Below are positions 1 through 9,435 of a DNA stretch of 22,994 nucleotides, one piece after another. Position numbers and translations under genes: made by a program. Position 1 is the stretch's first letter. The number at the start of each line of letters is the position of its first letter. The DNA lies in assembly GCA_017477035.1 (NCBI GenBank), contig JAFUXW010000135.1, forward strand, positions 1 to 22,994. The letters run 5' to 3'. The notes below the pieces were generated by a model that worked only from the letters and a program-made list of their open reading frames with translations, was not told the origin of the DNA and searched no databases. This DNA is from Alphaproteobacteria bacterium (GTDB taxonomy: Bacteria > Pseudomonadota > Alphaproteobacteria > RF32 > CAG-239).

Positions 1-36
1 GATTTTTGCGATTTTTGCAGAGATTTTTCTTCTCAT
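1..36 (-). CDS. 5' end of an unidentified gene (partial)
   Basis: Read on the minus strand, an ATG at 36 opens a frame (MRRKISAKIAKI) that runs off the left edge without a stop. A good ribosome binding site (AGGAGA) sits 7-9 nt upstream. Only 12 codons are visible and they are rich in Lys/Arg and Ile, so no function can be assigned. It lies downstream of rbfA but is separated from it by a hairpin and about 150 nt, so it probably has its own promoter. Confidence 0.55.
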   Translation of the reverse strand, partial: MRRKISAKIAKI

Positions 37-175
37 CGCTTTTCTCCTAATCTGGTTTATATTATTTACGAATCCAATATATCACACTTTTTTAAAAAGA
101 AATGTGAACTTTTTGTGAACTTTTAAATTTGTGGAAAATCCCTACTCACAGCAGAATATATTCCTTATAAATATA
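37..175 (-). promoter_or_regulatory. intergenic control region with an 11-nt tandem repeat
   Basis: This AT-rich gap precedes the partial gene at 1-36. It holds two head-to-tail copies of GTGAACTTTTT (104-114 and 115-125, the second with one change at its end), which look like a tandem operator or overlapping -35 elements. A TTCACA at 103-108 followed by TATATT-like bases near 76-85 could be a promoter, but its spacing is not canonical. Confidence 0.25.
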
Positions 176-195
176 AGCGAGGATTAATCCTCGCT
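176..195 (-). terminator. palindromic hairpin at the end of the rbfA operon
   Basis: AGCGAGGATTAATCCTCGCT is a perfect 20-nt palindrome that contains the rbfA stop codon. Read on the minus strand it is followed by a weak U-rich stretch (TATATTTATA). Read on the plus strand it is followed by six T, so it would also stop transcription from the left. It probably marks the end of the rimP-to-rbfA operon. Confidence 0.55.
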
Positions 196-585
196 TTTTT
201 CTTCCTCTTCTTTTTTAGCAATATCTGCAGCTACTATCGGATTATGCATCAAGCGATTTATCCGTTCTGCTTCTTCAAAAGTATCATCAACCCTAAAATT
301 AATTTCCGGCGTAAAGCGCAATTTCAATTTATCAGCTATTAACTTTTTGAACAACCATTTATCCGCCGATAATTGCTCTAAAACCACACCTAAATTTTTA
401 CCATTTAAGGTCGTTAAATACACAGTAGCATATTTCAAATCAGGCGACATTATTACATTGGTAATCGTAATAAATGCATTACTTACTTCCGGCGAACGGA
501 CATTTCCCTGTTCTATAGCTTCGGCAATAACCCTACGCACTTCTTGTCCGACACGCAGTTGACGATTAGATAATTTCTGAGCCAT
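184..585 (-). CDS. rbfA: ribosome-binding factor A
   Basis: The 133-aa product matches RbfA in length and sequence: a small KH-like cold-shock and ribosome maturation factor that binds the 30S subunit and helps 16S rRNA 5'-end processing. Recognisable parts are the N-terminal helix with RQLRVGQEVRR, the central strand ITNVIMSPDLKYATVYL, and the RFTPEINFRVDDTFEEAERI segment near the C-terminus. The tail is acidic and lysine-rich, as in other alphaproteobacteria. It is the last gene of the nusA-infB operon, 15 nt after infB, with a TAAGGA ribosome binding site in the gap. Its stop codon lies inside the palindromic hairpin at 176-195. Confidence 0.95.
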   Translation of the reverse strand: MAQKLSNRQLRVGQEVRRVIAEAIEQGNVRSPEVSNAFITITNVIMSPDLKYATVYLTTLNGKNLGVVLEQLSADKWLFKKLIADKLKLRFTPEINFRVDDTFEEAERINRLMHNPIVAADIAKKEEEEKSED

Positions 586-600
586 TTTTAAATTCCTTAC

Positions 601-3120
601 TTATAAAGTCTTGGCAATTTCTTCAACTTCATAACATTCAATAGAATCGTTAACTTGAATATCACTGTAGTTTTCAAAACTCATACCGCACTCAAAACCT
701 TCTTTAACCTCTTTAACGTCATCTTTATAACGTTTCAGTTGTCCCAAGTTACCATCGTGAATAACTACGTTATCACGCAGCAATCGCACCTTAGCTCCTC
801 TTTTAACCAGACCTTCGGTTATCATACATCCGGCAACTTTTCCAACTCCGGTAATATTAAACACATTGCGAATTTGAGCATAACCCAGAATTTTTTCGCG
901 TAATTCCGGAGTTAACATTCCTTCAAGAGCTTTTTTAACATCATCGACCACTGTGTAAATAATCGAATAATATCTTATATCAACACCATCACGATGTGCC
1001 ATATCACGAGCTTGTGCATTTGCACGAACGTTAAAGCCGATTATTAACGCATCAGATGCGTGCGCCAGTGTTACATCGGATTCTGAAATAGCACCGACTG
1101 CCGAGTGCAAAACTTGCACGGAAACTTCTTCGTTGGACAGTTTTTTAAGAGCCCCTTCCAAAGCTTCAATTGAACCTTGAACGTCTGCCTTTATAACCAC
1201 AGACAAATGCTTAGATTCGCCGGATTTAATTTTATCCATCATTTGTTCCATTGCAGACTTTGTATTGGCAACAATTTTAGCATCACGCTCTTTACGAATA
1301 CGATATCCGGTAACTTCACGTGCCTGAGCTTCATCTTTAACCACCACAAAAGTATCACCGGCCATTGGAGTTCCTTGCAAGCCAACCACCTCAACCGGAG
1401 TAGCCGGAGCAGCCGAAAGCACTTTTTTACCAAGTTCATTAAACATTGCGCGAACTCGTCCCCATTCTTTACCGGCAATCAGAATATCGCCAACATTGAG
1501 AGTTCCTCGCTGCACTAAAACCGTGGCTACTGAACCACGCCCTTTTTCCATTTTTGCTTCCACAACAGTTCCTTGCGCCGCGTGATTAGGATTTGCTTTC
1601 AAATCAAGCATTTCAGCTTGCAGTAATATTGCTTCCACCAATTTATTGATGTTAATACGTTTTTTGGCGGAAATTTCAGCACATAAAGACTCTCCACCCA
1701 TTTCTTCAACCCCTATACCGTACTGCAAAAGTTCGGTTTTCACTCGCATAGGATCTGCTCCCGGTAAATCAATTTTGTTAATTGCCACCACAATAGGCAC
1801 TCCGGCAGCTTGGGCATGACGAATTGCTTCTACAGTTTGCGGCATAATACCATCATTTGCAGCCACAACCAATACAACTATATCAGTAACCTGAGCTCCT
1901 CTGGCGCGCATTTCAGAAAATGCCTCATGCCCCGGTGTATCAATAAAAGTAATCTTTTGACCGCCCTCAATCGTTATTTGATATGCACCTATGTGCTGAG
2001 TAATGCCACCTGCTTCTTTAGCAACAACATTCGTTTCACGTAAAGCATCCAAGAGTGACGTTTTACCATGGTCGACATGCCCCATAACCGTAACAATCGG
2101 TGCGCGTGGTAACAAATCTTCCGCAGTATCTTCAGGTCCGGTTAAGCCTTCTTCAACATCACTGTCAGATACACGTTTTACCTTATGCCCCATATCTTCA
2201 ACGATAATTTGCGCCGTATCTGCATCAATAGCTTGATTGATTGTCGCCATAACCCCCATTGACATTAAGCGCTTAATAACATCTGTACTTTTTTCAGCCA
2301 TTCGGTTAGCTAATTCCTGAACTGTTATTGTTTCCGGAATAATAACTTCTTTTACAACTTTTTCTTGAGGTGCCTGAACCTGTTGCTGTGCTGGTTTCGG
2401 TTGTTTTTTCTTAAATCTGCGATGCGGAGCATAACCATAATCATCATCGTCATCATCGCCACCGCCCATATAGTTATTTACGCTTATTTTATTGTTACGA
2501 CGCTGAACCTCAAAACTGCGTTTTTGAATCTTTTTGCGTTCTTGTTCAAAAGTTTCTTCCTTTGTCATTTGATGCTTTTCAGATGATGTTGATGTTTTCT
2601 TATTCTTTTTATAATATTCTTCATCATCCTCGTCATCTTCATCATCATAATCTCTGGATTTTTTAACTTTATGCTCAGGTTCTGATTTAGAAGCATTCTT
2701 TTCAACCGTTTCATTTTTTTGTTTTTCTTCTTTTTCAGCCTTAGCCACCTTTTCTTCCTCTTTTTTTAACTCTTCGGCAGCTTTTTTCTCCGCTTCTTCG
2801 GCCATACGTTGTTTCTCAGCAACATCTTCTTGTTCAGCGCGTTGTTTCTTACGTATTGCTTCCTTTGCTTCTTCTTCCTGTTTACGTTTAGCATCATATT
2901 CTTTAGCTTCAGCCAACAATTTCAGCTTCTGTGCTGTAGCCTCGTCAATTTCAACTTTGGGAGTAGCCTTAGTTTGTCCGGAACTTATTACCCGTTTTTT
3001 ACGCACTTCTACTTGCACCACTTTCTTTCCATCAGAAGCGGAAGGTTTATTTACGTTTTTCAAGGTGAGGGTTGACTTTTTGGACAAGGTCAATTTTCCC
3101 GATGAACTCTCTTCTGTCAT
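601..3120 (-). CDS. infB: translation initiation factor IF-2
   Basis: The 839-aa product is the GTPase that places initiator tRNA on the 30S subunit and promotes subunit joining. The first ~330 residues are a charged, low-complexity region with Glu/Lys-rich helices and two acidic runs (DDEDDEDDEEYY and GGGDDDDDDYGY). An IF2_N-like segment (TVQELANRMAEKSTDVIKRL) follows. The G domain starts near residue 345 with GHVDHGKTSLLDALR (G1), then GGITQHIGAY (G2), DTPGHEAF (G3), NKID (G4) and SAK (G5). Domains II to IV complete the C-terminus. The start has a GGAG ribosome binding site 9-10 nt upstream and lies 15 nt after the ylxR stop. No lesion is seen. Confidence 0.97.
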   Translation of the reverse strand: MTEESSSGKLTLSKKSTLTLKNVNKPSASDGKKVVQVEVRKKRVISSGQTKATPKVEIDEATAQKLKLLAEAKEYDAKRKQEEEAKEAIRKKQRAEQEDVAEKQRMAEEAEKKAAEELKKEEEKVAKAEKEEKQKNETVEKNASKSEPEHKVKKSRDYDDEDDEDDEEYYKKNKKTSTSSEKHQMTKEETFEQERKKIQKRSFEVQRRNNKISVNNYMGGGDDDDDDYGYAPHRRFKKKQPKPAQQQVQAPQEKVVKEVIIPETITVQELANRMAEKSTDVIKRLMSMGVMATINQAIDADTAQIIVEDMGHKVKRVSDSDVEEGLTGPEDTAEDLLPRAPIVTVMGHVDHGKTSLLDALRETNVVAKEAGGITQHIGAYQITIEGGQKITFIDTPGHEAFSEMRARGAQVTDIVVLVVAANDGIMPQTVEAIRHAQAAGVPIVVAINKIDLPGADPMRVKTELLQYGIGVEEMGGESLCAEISAKKRININKLVEAILLQAEMLDLKANPNHAAQGTVVEAKMEKGRGSVATVLVQRGTLNVGDILIAGKEWGRVRAMFNELGKKVLSAAPATPVEVVGLQGTPMAGDTFVVVKDEAQAREVTGYRIRKERDAKIVANTKSAMEQMMDKIKSGESKHLSVVIKADVQGSIEALEGALKKLSNEEVSVQVLHSAVGAISESDVTLAHASDALIIGFNVRANAQARDMAHRDGVDIRYYSIIYTVVDDVKKALEGMLTPELREKILGYAQIRNVFNITGVGKVAGCMITEGLVKRGAKVRLLRDNVVIHDGNLGQLKRYKDDVKEVKEGFECGMSFENYSDIQVNDSIECYEVEEIAKTL

Positions 3121-3135
3121 TAATCAAAATCTCCA

Positions 3136-3708
3136 TTATTCATTCAAAAAAGTCTGATATCGCTTAAGGGCAAGACGCACCATCTGACTCATCGGAGTAT
3201 TTTTAACCGCGAGATAAACCGTGTTTTCACGATTAAGCGCCTTACTTAAGGTTGCAACATCATACAAATCATATATCTCCATATCTTTGGACATTGCTGT
3301 GATTCTCTGCTTACCGTCATCACCGGCATCTTTTGCTTCTATCACAAAGGCTGCCTTGCCTTTAGCTATTATATCTTTAACTTTTTCCAGTCCCAGAACC
3401 AAATCTCCGGATTTACGAGCCAAATTGACGGTATCCAAACCTTTTTTACATAAAATTTGTTCAACTACCTGCGGTAAATTTTCATTTACTACAGTTTTTG
3501 TATGCAGAATTTTATTCAGTGGATTCTTTACCGTCAATTCTTCCAATATCCTTTTAGAATTAGAAATATAAAAACCGTGTCCATCCAATTTTTTATTAAA
3601 ATCAGGCAAAACTGTGCCGTCTTTCAGCAAAATAAAGCGCAACAGTTCATCTTTAGGTTTTACAATACCTGTCAACACGCATTTTCTTATTTCTGCTTCT
3701 TTTGACAT
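3136..3708 (-). CDS. YlxR-family RNA-binding protein fused to an L7Ae-like domain
   Basis: This 190-aa protein lies between nusA and infB, the usual place of YlxR/DUF448 (RnpM in Bacillus, an RNase P-associated RNA-binding protein). The N-terminal ~85 residues carry the family pattern: EIRKCVLTG near the start, then FILLKDGTVLPDFNKKLDGHGFYIS. Residues ~95-190 resemble an L7Ae/L30e fold (LARKSGDLVLGLEKVKDII, then KAAFVIEAKDAGDDGKQRI). I know this two-domain form from alphaproteobacteria; Bacillus YlxR is only the first domain. The start is supported by GAGG upstream, 19 nt after nusA. It probably binds RNA during rRNA or tRNA maturation, but the exact role is not shown here. Confidence 0.88.
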   Translation of the reverse strand: MSKEAEIRKCVLTGIVKPKDELLRFILLKDGTVLPDFNKKLDGHGFYISNSKRILEELTVKNPLNKILHTKTVVNENLPQVVEQILCKKGLDTVNLARKSGDLVLGLEKVKDIIAKGKAAFVIEAKDAGDDGKQRITAMSKDMEIYDLYDVATLSKALNRENTVYLAVKNTPMSQMVRLALKRYQTFLNE

Positions 3709-3727
3709 TTATAATACCTCGTAAAAA

Positions 3728-5260
3728 CTATTCCTTATTATTTTCTTCACCATCAAACCAATGTTCACGTGCCGACATTATGATCTCATTAGCTTCGGTT
3801 TCTGTAATTATATCATTACCAAGCATTTCTATCAATTCATCAGCCGCTAAATCAGCTAAATCATCAATATTTTTAACGCCCTTTTCAGCCAGAGTAATTA
3901 TCATATCCTGATCTAATCCGGCAACTTCTTTCAAACTTTCATCAATTTTTAATTTCTTACTTTTAGCTGCAAATTCCTTATTACGTTTAGCAATAAATTC
4001 TTTAGCACGATTTTGTAATTCTGCAGCAATATCATCATCAAATCCTTCAATTTCTGAGAGTTCTTTCTGTTCAACCATTGCTACTTCATCAACTGTCGAA
4101 AATCCTTCTGCAACTAACAAATGAGCAATCATATCGTCAACATCTAACGCCTCCATAAAGCGTTGGGTTCGAACCTTGTTTTCATTGGCTCTGCGTTCTC
4201 TTTCTTGTTCTTCTGTCAATACATCAATATTTGAACCCAACAATTGAGAGGCCAATTTTACATTTTGTCCTCTGCGCCCGATGGCAAGAGAAAATTGTTC
4301 TTCGGAAACAACTGCTTCAATACGATTATTTTCCTCATCTAAAACAACTTTAGTAACTTCAGCCGGAGCAAGTGCACTGACAATATACTGAGCCTTATCC
4401 TCAGAATACGGAACAATATCTATTTTTTCACCTTGTAATTCCGTAACAACAGCCTGAACTCGAATACCTTTCAGACCCACACAAGCACCTACCGGATCAA
4501 TAGTTTTATCATTTGCCTTAACTGCGATCTTCGCCTTTGATCCAGGATCACGAGCTACTCCCATAATTTGCACAACTCCATCATATATCTCAGGAACTTC
4601 TTGTGTAAATAATTTCGCCATAAACTCAGGGCATGTGCGTGACAAGAAAATCTGCGGTCCTTTGCTTTCACGACGAACATCTAAGACATAAGCTCTTACC
4701 CTGTCACCATTTTTGAAGTGTTCTCTCGGTATTGTTTCATCATGACGCAACACGGCCTCGGTTTTACCAATATCCAAAATTGTGTTACCAAATTCAACTC
4801 TTTTAACTGTTCCGTTAATAAGCGTACCTATTTTTTCTTTATATTCTTCATATTGCTTATTGCGTTCAGCTTCACGCACTTTCTGCATAATAACGCCTTT
4901 AGCCGTTTGTGCTGCAATACGGCCGAAATCAATCGGAGGCAGTTGATCTATAATGTAATCTCCAACCTTTAAAGATTTGTCGTATGTCTTTGCAATTTTA
5001 AGCGGAACCTGAGTTGCTTCATTTTCTATAACAGCGTCATCTGCAACCACTTCACGATAACGAGATAAGCTTATTGCACCGGTTTTACGATCAATACTAA
5101 CTCTTATATCGTGCTCAAAGCCATATTTTGTTCTTCCCGCCTTTTGAATAGCTACTTCCATTGCGGTAAGAACATCTTCCTTATCTATATTTTTTTCTCT
5201 GGCAACCGCATCTGCAACAGCAACAATTTCAGGTCTCGGCATATTTTCAAAATTTTCCAT
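3728..5260 (-). CDS. nusA: transcription termination/antitermination factor NusA
   Basis: The 510-aa product binds RNA polymerase and nascent RNA and acts in pausing, termination and antitermination. In order: an N-terminal RNAP-binding domain (residues 1-~130), an S1 domain (~140-205, LINGTVKRVEFGNTILDIG), and two KH domains (~215-350) with DPVGACVGLKGIRVQAV and the second KH loop AIGRRGQNVKLASQLLG. Two C-terminal helix-hairpin-helix repeats follow (~370-500; AEGFSTVDEVAMV and AEKGVKNIDDLADL), the form seen in proteobacteria. The tail is acidic. It lies 29 nt downstream of rimP in the same operon, and the start has AAAGG upstream. Confidence 0.97.
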   Translation of the reverse strand: MENFENMPRPEIVAVADAVAREKNIDKEDVLTAMEVAIQKAGRTKYGFEHDIRVSIDRKTGAISLSRYREVVADDAVIENEATQVPLKIAKTYDKSLKVGDYIIDQLPPIDFGRIAAQTAKGVIMQKVREAERNKQYEEYKEKIGTLINGTVKRVEFGNTILDIGKTEAVLRHDETIPREHFKNGDRVRAYVLDVRRESKGPQIFLSRTCPEFMAKLFTQEVPEIYDGVVQIMGVARDPGSKAKIAVKANDKTIDPVGACVGLKGIRVQAVVTELQGEKIDIVPYSEDKAQYIVSALAPAEVTKVVLDEENNRIEAVVSEEQFSLAIGRRGQNVKLASQLLGSNIDVLTEEQERERRANENKVRTQRFMEALDVDDMIAHLLVAEGFSTVDEVAMVEQKELSEIEGFDDDIAAELQNRAKEFIAKRNKEFAAKSKKLKIDESLKEVAGLDQDMIITLAEKGVKNIDDLADLAADELIEMLGNDIITETEANEIIMSAREHWFDGEENNKE

Positions 5261-5289
5261 TTTTCTAAACCTTTCTTTTTATTTAAAGA

Positions 5290-5787
5290 TTAAATTTCCA
5301 CAGCTTCGTGAGCTGATTGGTATTCTTCCCACAATTCATCCGTAATCACCAATTTGGCTTTGGTAATCAAATCAAACGGAATTGTGTATTGTATATCTTC
5401 CATGGTCAAAACAACGCTATCATCATTGACTTGGATAATTTTCCCTCTAAAACGTTTACGATTTTCCACCTTATCTTCGGTTTCCAATTTCACTTCATAT
5501 CCCTTGTAGCGCTTAAAATGCTCAATTTTAGTGAGCGGACGGTCAAGTCCAGGAGAACTTACCTCGAGTGAATATTTGTCGGCAATCGGATCTTTTTCAT
5601 CCAAAACATCAGACAACAGATGACTTACTTTGGCGCAATCATCTACTGTTATATCAGAACCATCAAGTTTATCAATCATAACTTGCAGTGTTTGATTAAC
5701 CTGTCCGATACTCATCACTCTTACCAGTTCATATCCGGCTTGTATTACTACCGGCTCTATCAAATCTTGTAAATAGTGTTTCTGCAT
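5290..5787 (-). CDS. rimP: ribosome maturation factor RimP
   Basis: RimP is needed for 30S subunit maturation. The frame stays open to 5889, but the true start is most likely the ATG at 5787. There the protein begins MQKHYLQDLIEPVV, has 165 residues (normal for RimP), and has an AGAAGGA ribosome binding site. The longer reading would translate through a promoter and a terminator-like hairpin. Family features are YELVRVM, the ITVDDCAKVSHLLSDVLDEKDPI region, YSLEVSSPGLDRPL (the most conserved stretch) and an Sm-like C-terminal domain (KRFRGKIIQV...YTIPFDLI). It is the first gene of the nusA-infB operon. Confidence 0.94.
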   Translation of the reverse strand: MQKHYLQDLIEPVVIQAGYELVRVMSIGQVNQTLQVMIDKLDGSDITVDDCAKVSHLLSDVLDEKDPIADKYSLEVSSPGLDRPLTKIEHFKRYKGYEVKLETEDKVENRKRFRGKIIQVNDDSVVLTMEDIQYTIPFDLITKAKLVITDELWEEYQSAHEAVEI

Positions 5788-5803
5788 CTTTATTCCTTCT
5801 AAC

Positions 5804-5829
5804 AAAAAAGCGGGGCCTTTCAGCTCCAC
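5804..5829 (-). terminator. terminator-like hairpin in the rimP leader
   Basis: On the minus strand GTGGAGC and GCCCCGC form a 7-bp stem with one mismatch and one G-T pair around the loop TGAAAG, followed by six T. It lies between the promoter at 5858-5885 and the rimP ribosome binding site at about 5793-5800. It can end mfd transcripts and may also attenuate transcripts that start at the rimP promoter. Confidence 0.6.
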
Positions 5830-5857
5830 CTTTGATAATATTGTTATGTTGTCAACA

Positions 5858-5885
5858 CATATAACATACTTTTTAAGTTTGTAAA
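5858..5885 (-). promoter_or_regulatory. putative sigma-70 promoter of the rimP-nusA-infB operon
   Basis: On the minus strand TTTACA (5885-5880) is separated by 16 nt from TATATG (5863-5858). It lies about 70 nt upstream of the rimP start, between mfd and rimP. Start of transcription is expected near 5850, giving a short leader that contains the hairpin at 5804-5829. Confidence 0.45.
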
Positions 5886-5919
5886 GCATTTTTTTTATTA
5901 TTTTACATTTTTCAACATA

Positions 5920-8900
5920 TTATATCAATTCTACCAACTTCATTACCGCTTTTTTCAAAAACACTATTCTCTCATTAAACGAAGGTAAATCTCTGTTTAC
6001 AAAGAGCTTTTGATCCGGACGAATTTTCAATACTCCGAACGAACGAGATACCAAGTCTATCAATTTATCTGCCGCTACAAACTTATTATTATGAAAAGAA
6101 ATCAAAATACCTTTAGCTCCGGCATCTACCTTTGCAATATTTGCTTTATAGCACAGTTGTTTTATTTCAATTGTTTTCAATAAATTTTCCACTTCCGGCG
6201 GAATTGCTCCGAACCTATCAATTAGCTCTTCCCGCATGTCCATCAATTCATTTATGTCTTTAAGAGATCCTATGCGTCGATAAAGCCCCAGTCTCACACC
6301 TAAATCACGCACATAACTTTCCGGTATCATAAGTGGAACTCCGGTAATAATTTGCGGAGACCATTCCGTGTTTTGTCCTTCAATTGATGCTTCTTTACCA
6401 AATCCTGCTTTCTGTCTGTCTATTTCTTCTTCTAACATATGTTGGTACAAAGCTATTCCCACATCTTTGATATGTCCTGATTGTTCTGTTCCCAAAACAT
6501 TACCTGCGCCTCGGATATCCATATCGTGACTGGCAAGAGAAAAGCCGGCTCCCAATGTATCCAGGGCCTGCAAAATTGCCAATCTTTTTTCTGCTGTAGG
6601 ATTAAGTTTCTTTTTTTGCGGAACCGTAAAATAACAATACCCTCTGATTTTAGAACGCCCGATACGCCCTCTCAATTGATAAAGTTGCGCCAATCCGAAC
6701 ATATCGGCGCGATAAATTATCATTGTATTTACTTTAGGCATATCAATACCGGATTCAATAATTGTGGTAGATAGCAATAAATCATATTTTCCACTGGCAA
6801 AATCTCCGATAATATCTTCCAATTGTTTGGCTGGCATCTGTCCATGTGCCACCGCTATCTTAACATCAGGAACCAAATCACGCAAAATTTTTTCAATTTC
6901 CGGAATATCAGAAACTCGCGGACAAACAAAAAAAGCTTGTCCGCCGCGGAATTTTTCACGATATATTGCCTCTTTTATCATTACTCTGTCAAACGGCATC
7001 ACAAAAGTTCTGGCAGCAAGACGGTCAATCGGTGGGGTAGCAATAATACTAAGCTGTTTTACACCCGTTAATGAAAGTTCAAGTGTGCGAGGTATCGGAG
7101 TTGCACTCAATGTTAAAACATGGACATCTGATTTTAATGTTTTCAATTTTTCTTTATGAGCAACCCCGAAATGTTGCTCCTCATCAATTATAAGTAAACC
7201 TAAATTACTGAATTTTACATCTTTAGCAAGCAATGCATGAGTTCCGATAACTATATCTACTTCTCCGCTTTCCATTCCTTCCTTGGTATTTTTTACTTCT
7301 TTGGCGGTGCTTAACCTTGACAGCATTCTCACTTTAAGCGGAAATCCCTGCATTCTTTCACAAAAATTAAGATAATGTTGTCTGGCAAGTAAAGTAGTCG
7401 GAACAACGAGCGCAACCTGCGCTCCTGACATTGCCACCGTAAATGCGGCACGGAGCGCAACTTCAGTTTTACCAAAACCGACATCACCGCAAACCAGCCT
7501 ATCCATGGGTTCTCCGGAATTCAAATCTTGTAAAACATCTTGTATGGCTTTTAATTGGTCGTTTGTTTCCTGATACGGAAATTTAGAACAAAATTCATCA
7601 TAAATACCGCCTTGCGTGAAAAAGCTTTCTGCGGTTTTTAAATGCCTTTCGGCTGCTAACTTAATCAACTTCTCAGCAATATCTTTTATTTTTTCCTTCA
7701 CTTTGGCTTTTTTAGCCTGCCATGCGCTCCCACCCAAAACATCAAGCTGTATCTTATCATCATCTGAACCATAACGAGAAATAACATCTATATTCTCTAC
7801 CGGAACAAACAATTTATCGTCATGAGCATATAAAATTTTCAGACAATCATGCGGCGCTCCTCCTGCCTCTATCGTTTCCAACCCCATAAAACGACCTATT
7901 CCGTGGGCAATATGCACAACTAATTCGCCCACATTTAATGAGGAAACATCGGCTATAAAATCTTTGGAAGTAACCTTCTTGACCTTACGTTGTTGCCGTT
8001 CTCCCAGTATATCCTGTTCTGAAATAAAGCAATATTTTTCATCACGAAAACCATGAGCCAAATCAGCCAAAACCAATACTGTTTTCTTTTGAGAACATAA
8101 ACGTAAGGCTGATTGCCAATCATCGGCAATTACAGTATTCTTTATTTTATATTCATTCATCAAAGTCAACAATCGCTCACGAGAACCTTGGGAATAACAA
8201 CAAATTATCTTATTCAATCTGCCGTTTTCGGCCAAATAATTGTTTAATTCCTCATAAACAGCAGCATTGCTTATATGTCTGGCGTGTGCAAAATCTCTAC
8301 CCGGAATAGAATTTACACTTATACATTGTTTTTCGGAAACAACCGATAAAGAATACAAGTATGTTGCTTGTTTTTGCGCAATTTTTTCAGCAAATTCCGT
8401 TCCCGTAAGATAAAGCATCTCAGGCGAAAGCGGGCGATATATCTCTTCGGCGTTTTTACCTTGTTTAATATTCATTGCTTCAACACGTGCCTCGTAATAA
8501 TCGGCAATTCCTGCCGATTTTGCCTGTAAGGCATCCTCGCAATTTCTTCCTATAACAACTGAACAATTCGGCAAATAATCAAATAAACTAGGCAAACCAT
8601 CTTCATAAAAAAGCGGCAACCAATTTTCCATCCCCATATATTTCCGTCCCTCGGATATAACTTCATAAATTTCATCGTGCATACCCTCGGCTCCGAAATA
8701 TTCGCGATATTTTTCCCTAAAACATCTGATGGATAATTTATCTGGAATAATTTCACCTGCCACTTGAAAATCATATTCATTAAGTTCACCTATTGTGCGT
8801 TGACTTAATGCATCAAATATACGGATACGCTCAATTTCATCATCAAACAAATCAATTCGTAATGGTTGTTCCGTTCCGCTCGGAAAGATATCTATAATAT

Positions 8901-9390
8901 CACCGCGCACCGTATATTCGCCGGCTTCCATAACCTGCTCTACTCTGGTATAACCATTCATAACGATATAATGCAAAAAATTATCAAAATTCAAATTATC
9001 TCCGACTTTAATACTTTTGCGCGCATTTTTAAAAATTTTTGCCGGCGGTAATTTTTGTAAAACAGCTCCGATACTTGTCACTATCACCAACGGCTTTGTA
9101 TAATTCCAAAATACTATCTGTGATAAAGTATCTATGCGTTTCGCTACAATAGAACTGCTGGGTGATACTCTGTCATAAGGAACTGTATCCCACGCCGGAA
9201 ACTCCAAAACCACAATTTCCGGAAACATAAAACGTAACATTGCAGCACACTGAGACAAGCTCACTCCATCACTTGCAATATATAGCAGAGCTTTTTTCTT
9301 ATCTAAAAATTTTTCCAAAACAAACGGTTCATAACCTTCGCATACCGAAGTTACCGCCTTGCCTGACAAATCCTTTAAATCGTATTGCAT
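5920..9390 (-). CDS. mfd: transcription-repair coupling factor Mfd
   Basis: The 1156-aa product is the ATP-dependent translocase that removes stalled RNA polymerase and recruits UvrA to lesions. The N-terminal part is the UvrB-like module (AMLRFMFPEIVVLEFPAWDTVPYD, here split by reading; then YTVRGDIIDIFPSG). The RNAP-interacting CarD-like domain lies near residues 485-570 (LNVGELVVHIAHGIGRFMG). The helicase core has CGDVGFGKTEVALRAAF (Walker A, ~residue 630), DEEQHFG (Walker B), LSATPIPRTL (motif III) and STTIIESGIDMP with QLRGRIGRS (motifs V-VI, TRG). The C-terminal D7 domain follows. Length is normal. It is divergent from recG and precedes rimP by 132 nt. Confidence 0.97.
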   Translation of the reverse strand: MQYDLKDLSGKAVTSVCEGYEPFVLEKFLDKKKALLYIASDGVSLSQCAAMLRFMFPEIVVLEFPAWDTVPYDRVSPSSSIVAKRIDTLSQIVFWNYTKPLVIVTSIGAVLQKLPPAKIFKNARKSIKVGDNLNFDNFLHYIVMNGYTRVEQVMEAGEYTVRGDIIDIFPSGTEQPLRIDLFDDEIERIRIFDALSQRTIGELNEYDFQVAGEIIPDKLSIRCFREKYREYFGAEGMHDEIYEVISEGRKYMGMENWLPLFYEDGLPSLFDYLPNCSVVIGRNCEDALQAKSAGIADYYEARVEAMNIKQGKNAEEIYRPLSPEMLYLTGTEFAEKIAQKQATYLYSLSVVSEKQCISVNSIPGRDFAHARHISNAAVYEELNNYLAENGRLNKIICCYSQGSRERLLTLMNEYKIKNTVIADDWQSALRLCSQKKTVLVLADLAHGFRDEKYCFISEQDILGERQQRKVKKVTSKDFIADVSSLNVGELVVHIAHGIGRFMGLETIEAGGAPHDCLKILYAHDDKLFVPVENIDVISRYGSDDDKIQLDVLGGSAWQAKKAKVKEKIKDIAEKLIKLAAERHLKTAESFFTQGGIYDEFCSKFPYQETNDQLKAIQDVLQDLNSGEPMDRLVCGDVGFGKTEVALRAAFTVAMSGAQVALVVPTTLLARQHYLNFCERMQGFPLKVRMLSRLSTAKEVKNTKEGMESGEVDIVIGTHALLAKDVKFSNLGLLIIDEEQHFGVAHKEKLKTLKSDVHVLTLSATPIPRTLELSLTGVKQLSIIATPPIDRLAARTFVMPFDRVMIKEAIYREKFRGGQAFFVCPRVSDIPEIEKILRDLVPDVKIAVAHGQMPAKQLEDIIGDFASGKYDLLLSTTIIESGIDMPKVNTMIIYRADMFGLAQLYQLRGRIGRSKIRGYCYFTVPQKKKLNPTAEKRLAILQALDTLGAGFSLASHDMDIRGAGNVLGTEQSGHIKDVGIALYQHMLEEEIDRQKAGFGKEASIEGQNTEWSPQIITGVPLMIPESYVRDLGVRLGLYRRIGSLKDINELMDMREELIDRFGAIPPEVENLLKTIEIKQLCYKANIAKVDAGAKGILISFHNNKFVAADKLIDLVSRSFGVLKIRPDQKLFVNRDLPSFNERIVFLKKAVMKLVELI

Positions 9391-9406
9391 ATATCGCTCT
9401 TTCTTA

Positions 9407-9435
9407 TTTACAAACTTTTATAAAATATATACAAT
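9407..9435 (+). promoter_or_regulatory. putative recG promoter
   Basis: TTTACA (9407-9412) and TACAAT (9430-9435) are 17 nt apart, each with five of six consensus bases, 37 nt upstream of the recG start codon. The -10 element abuts the -10 element of the divergent mfd promoter. Confidence 0.6.

Noticed and set aside
655..3157. Open frames opposite infB and ylxR on the plus strand
   Set aside because: They are antisense shadows of well-recognised genes, without start signals or family resemblance.
5788..5889. Longer rimP start at 5889
   Set aside because: It would place the promoter and the terminator hairpin inside the coding region and add 34 residues not typical of RimP; ATG 5787 has a good ribosome binding site.
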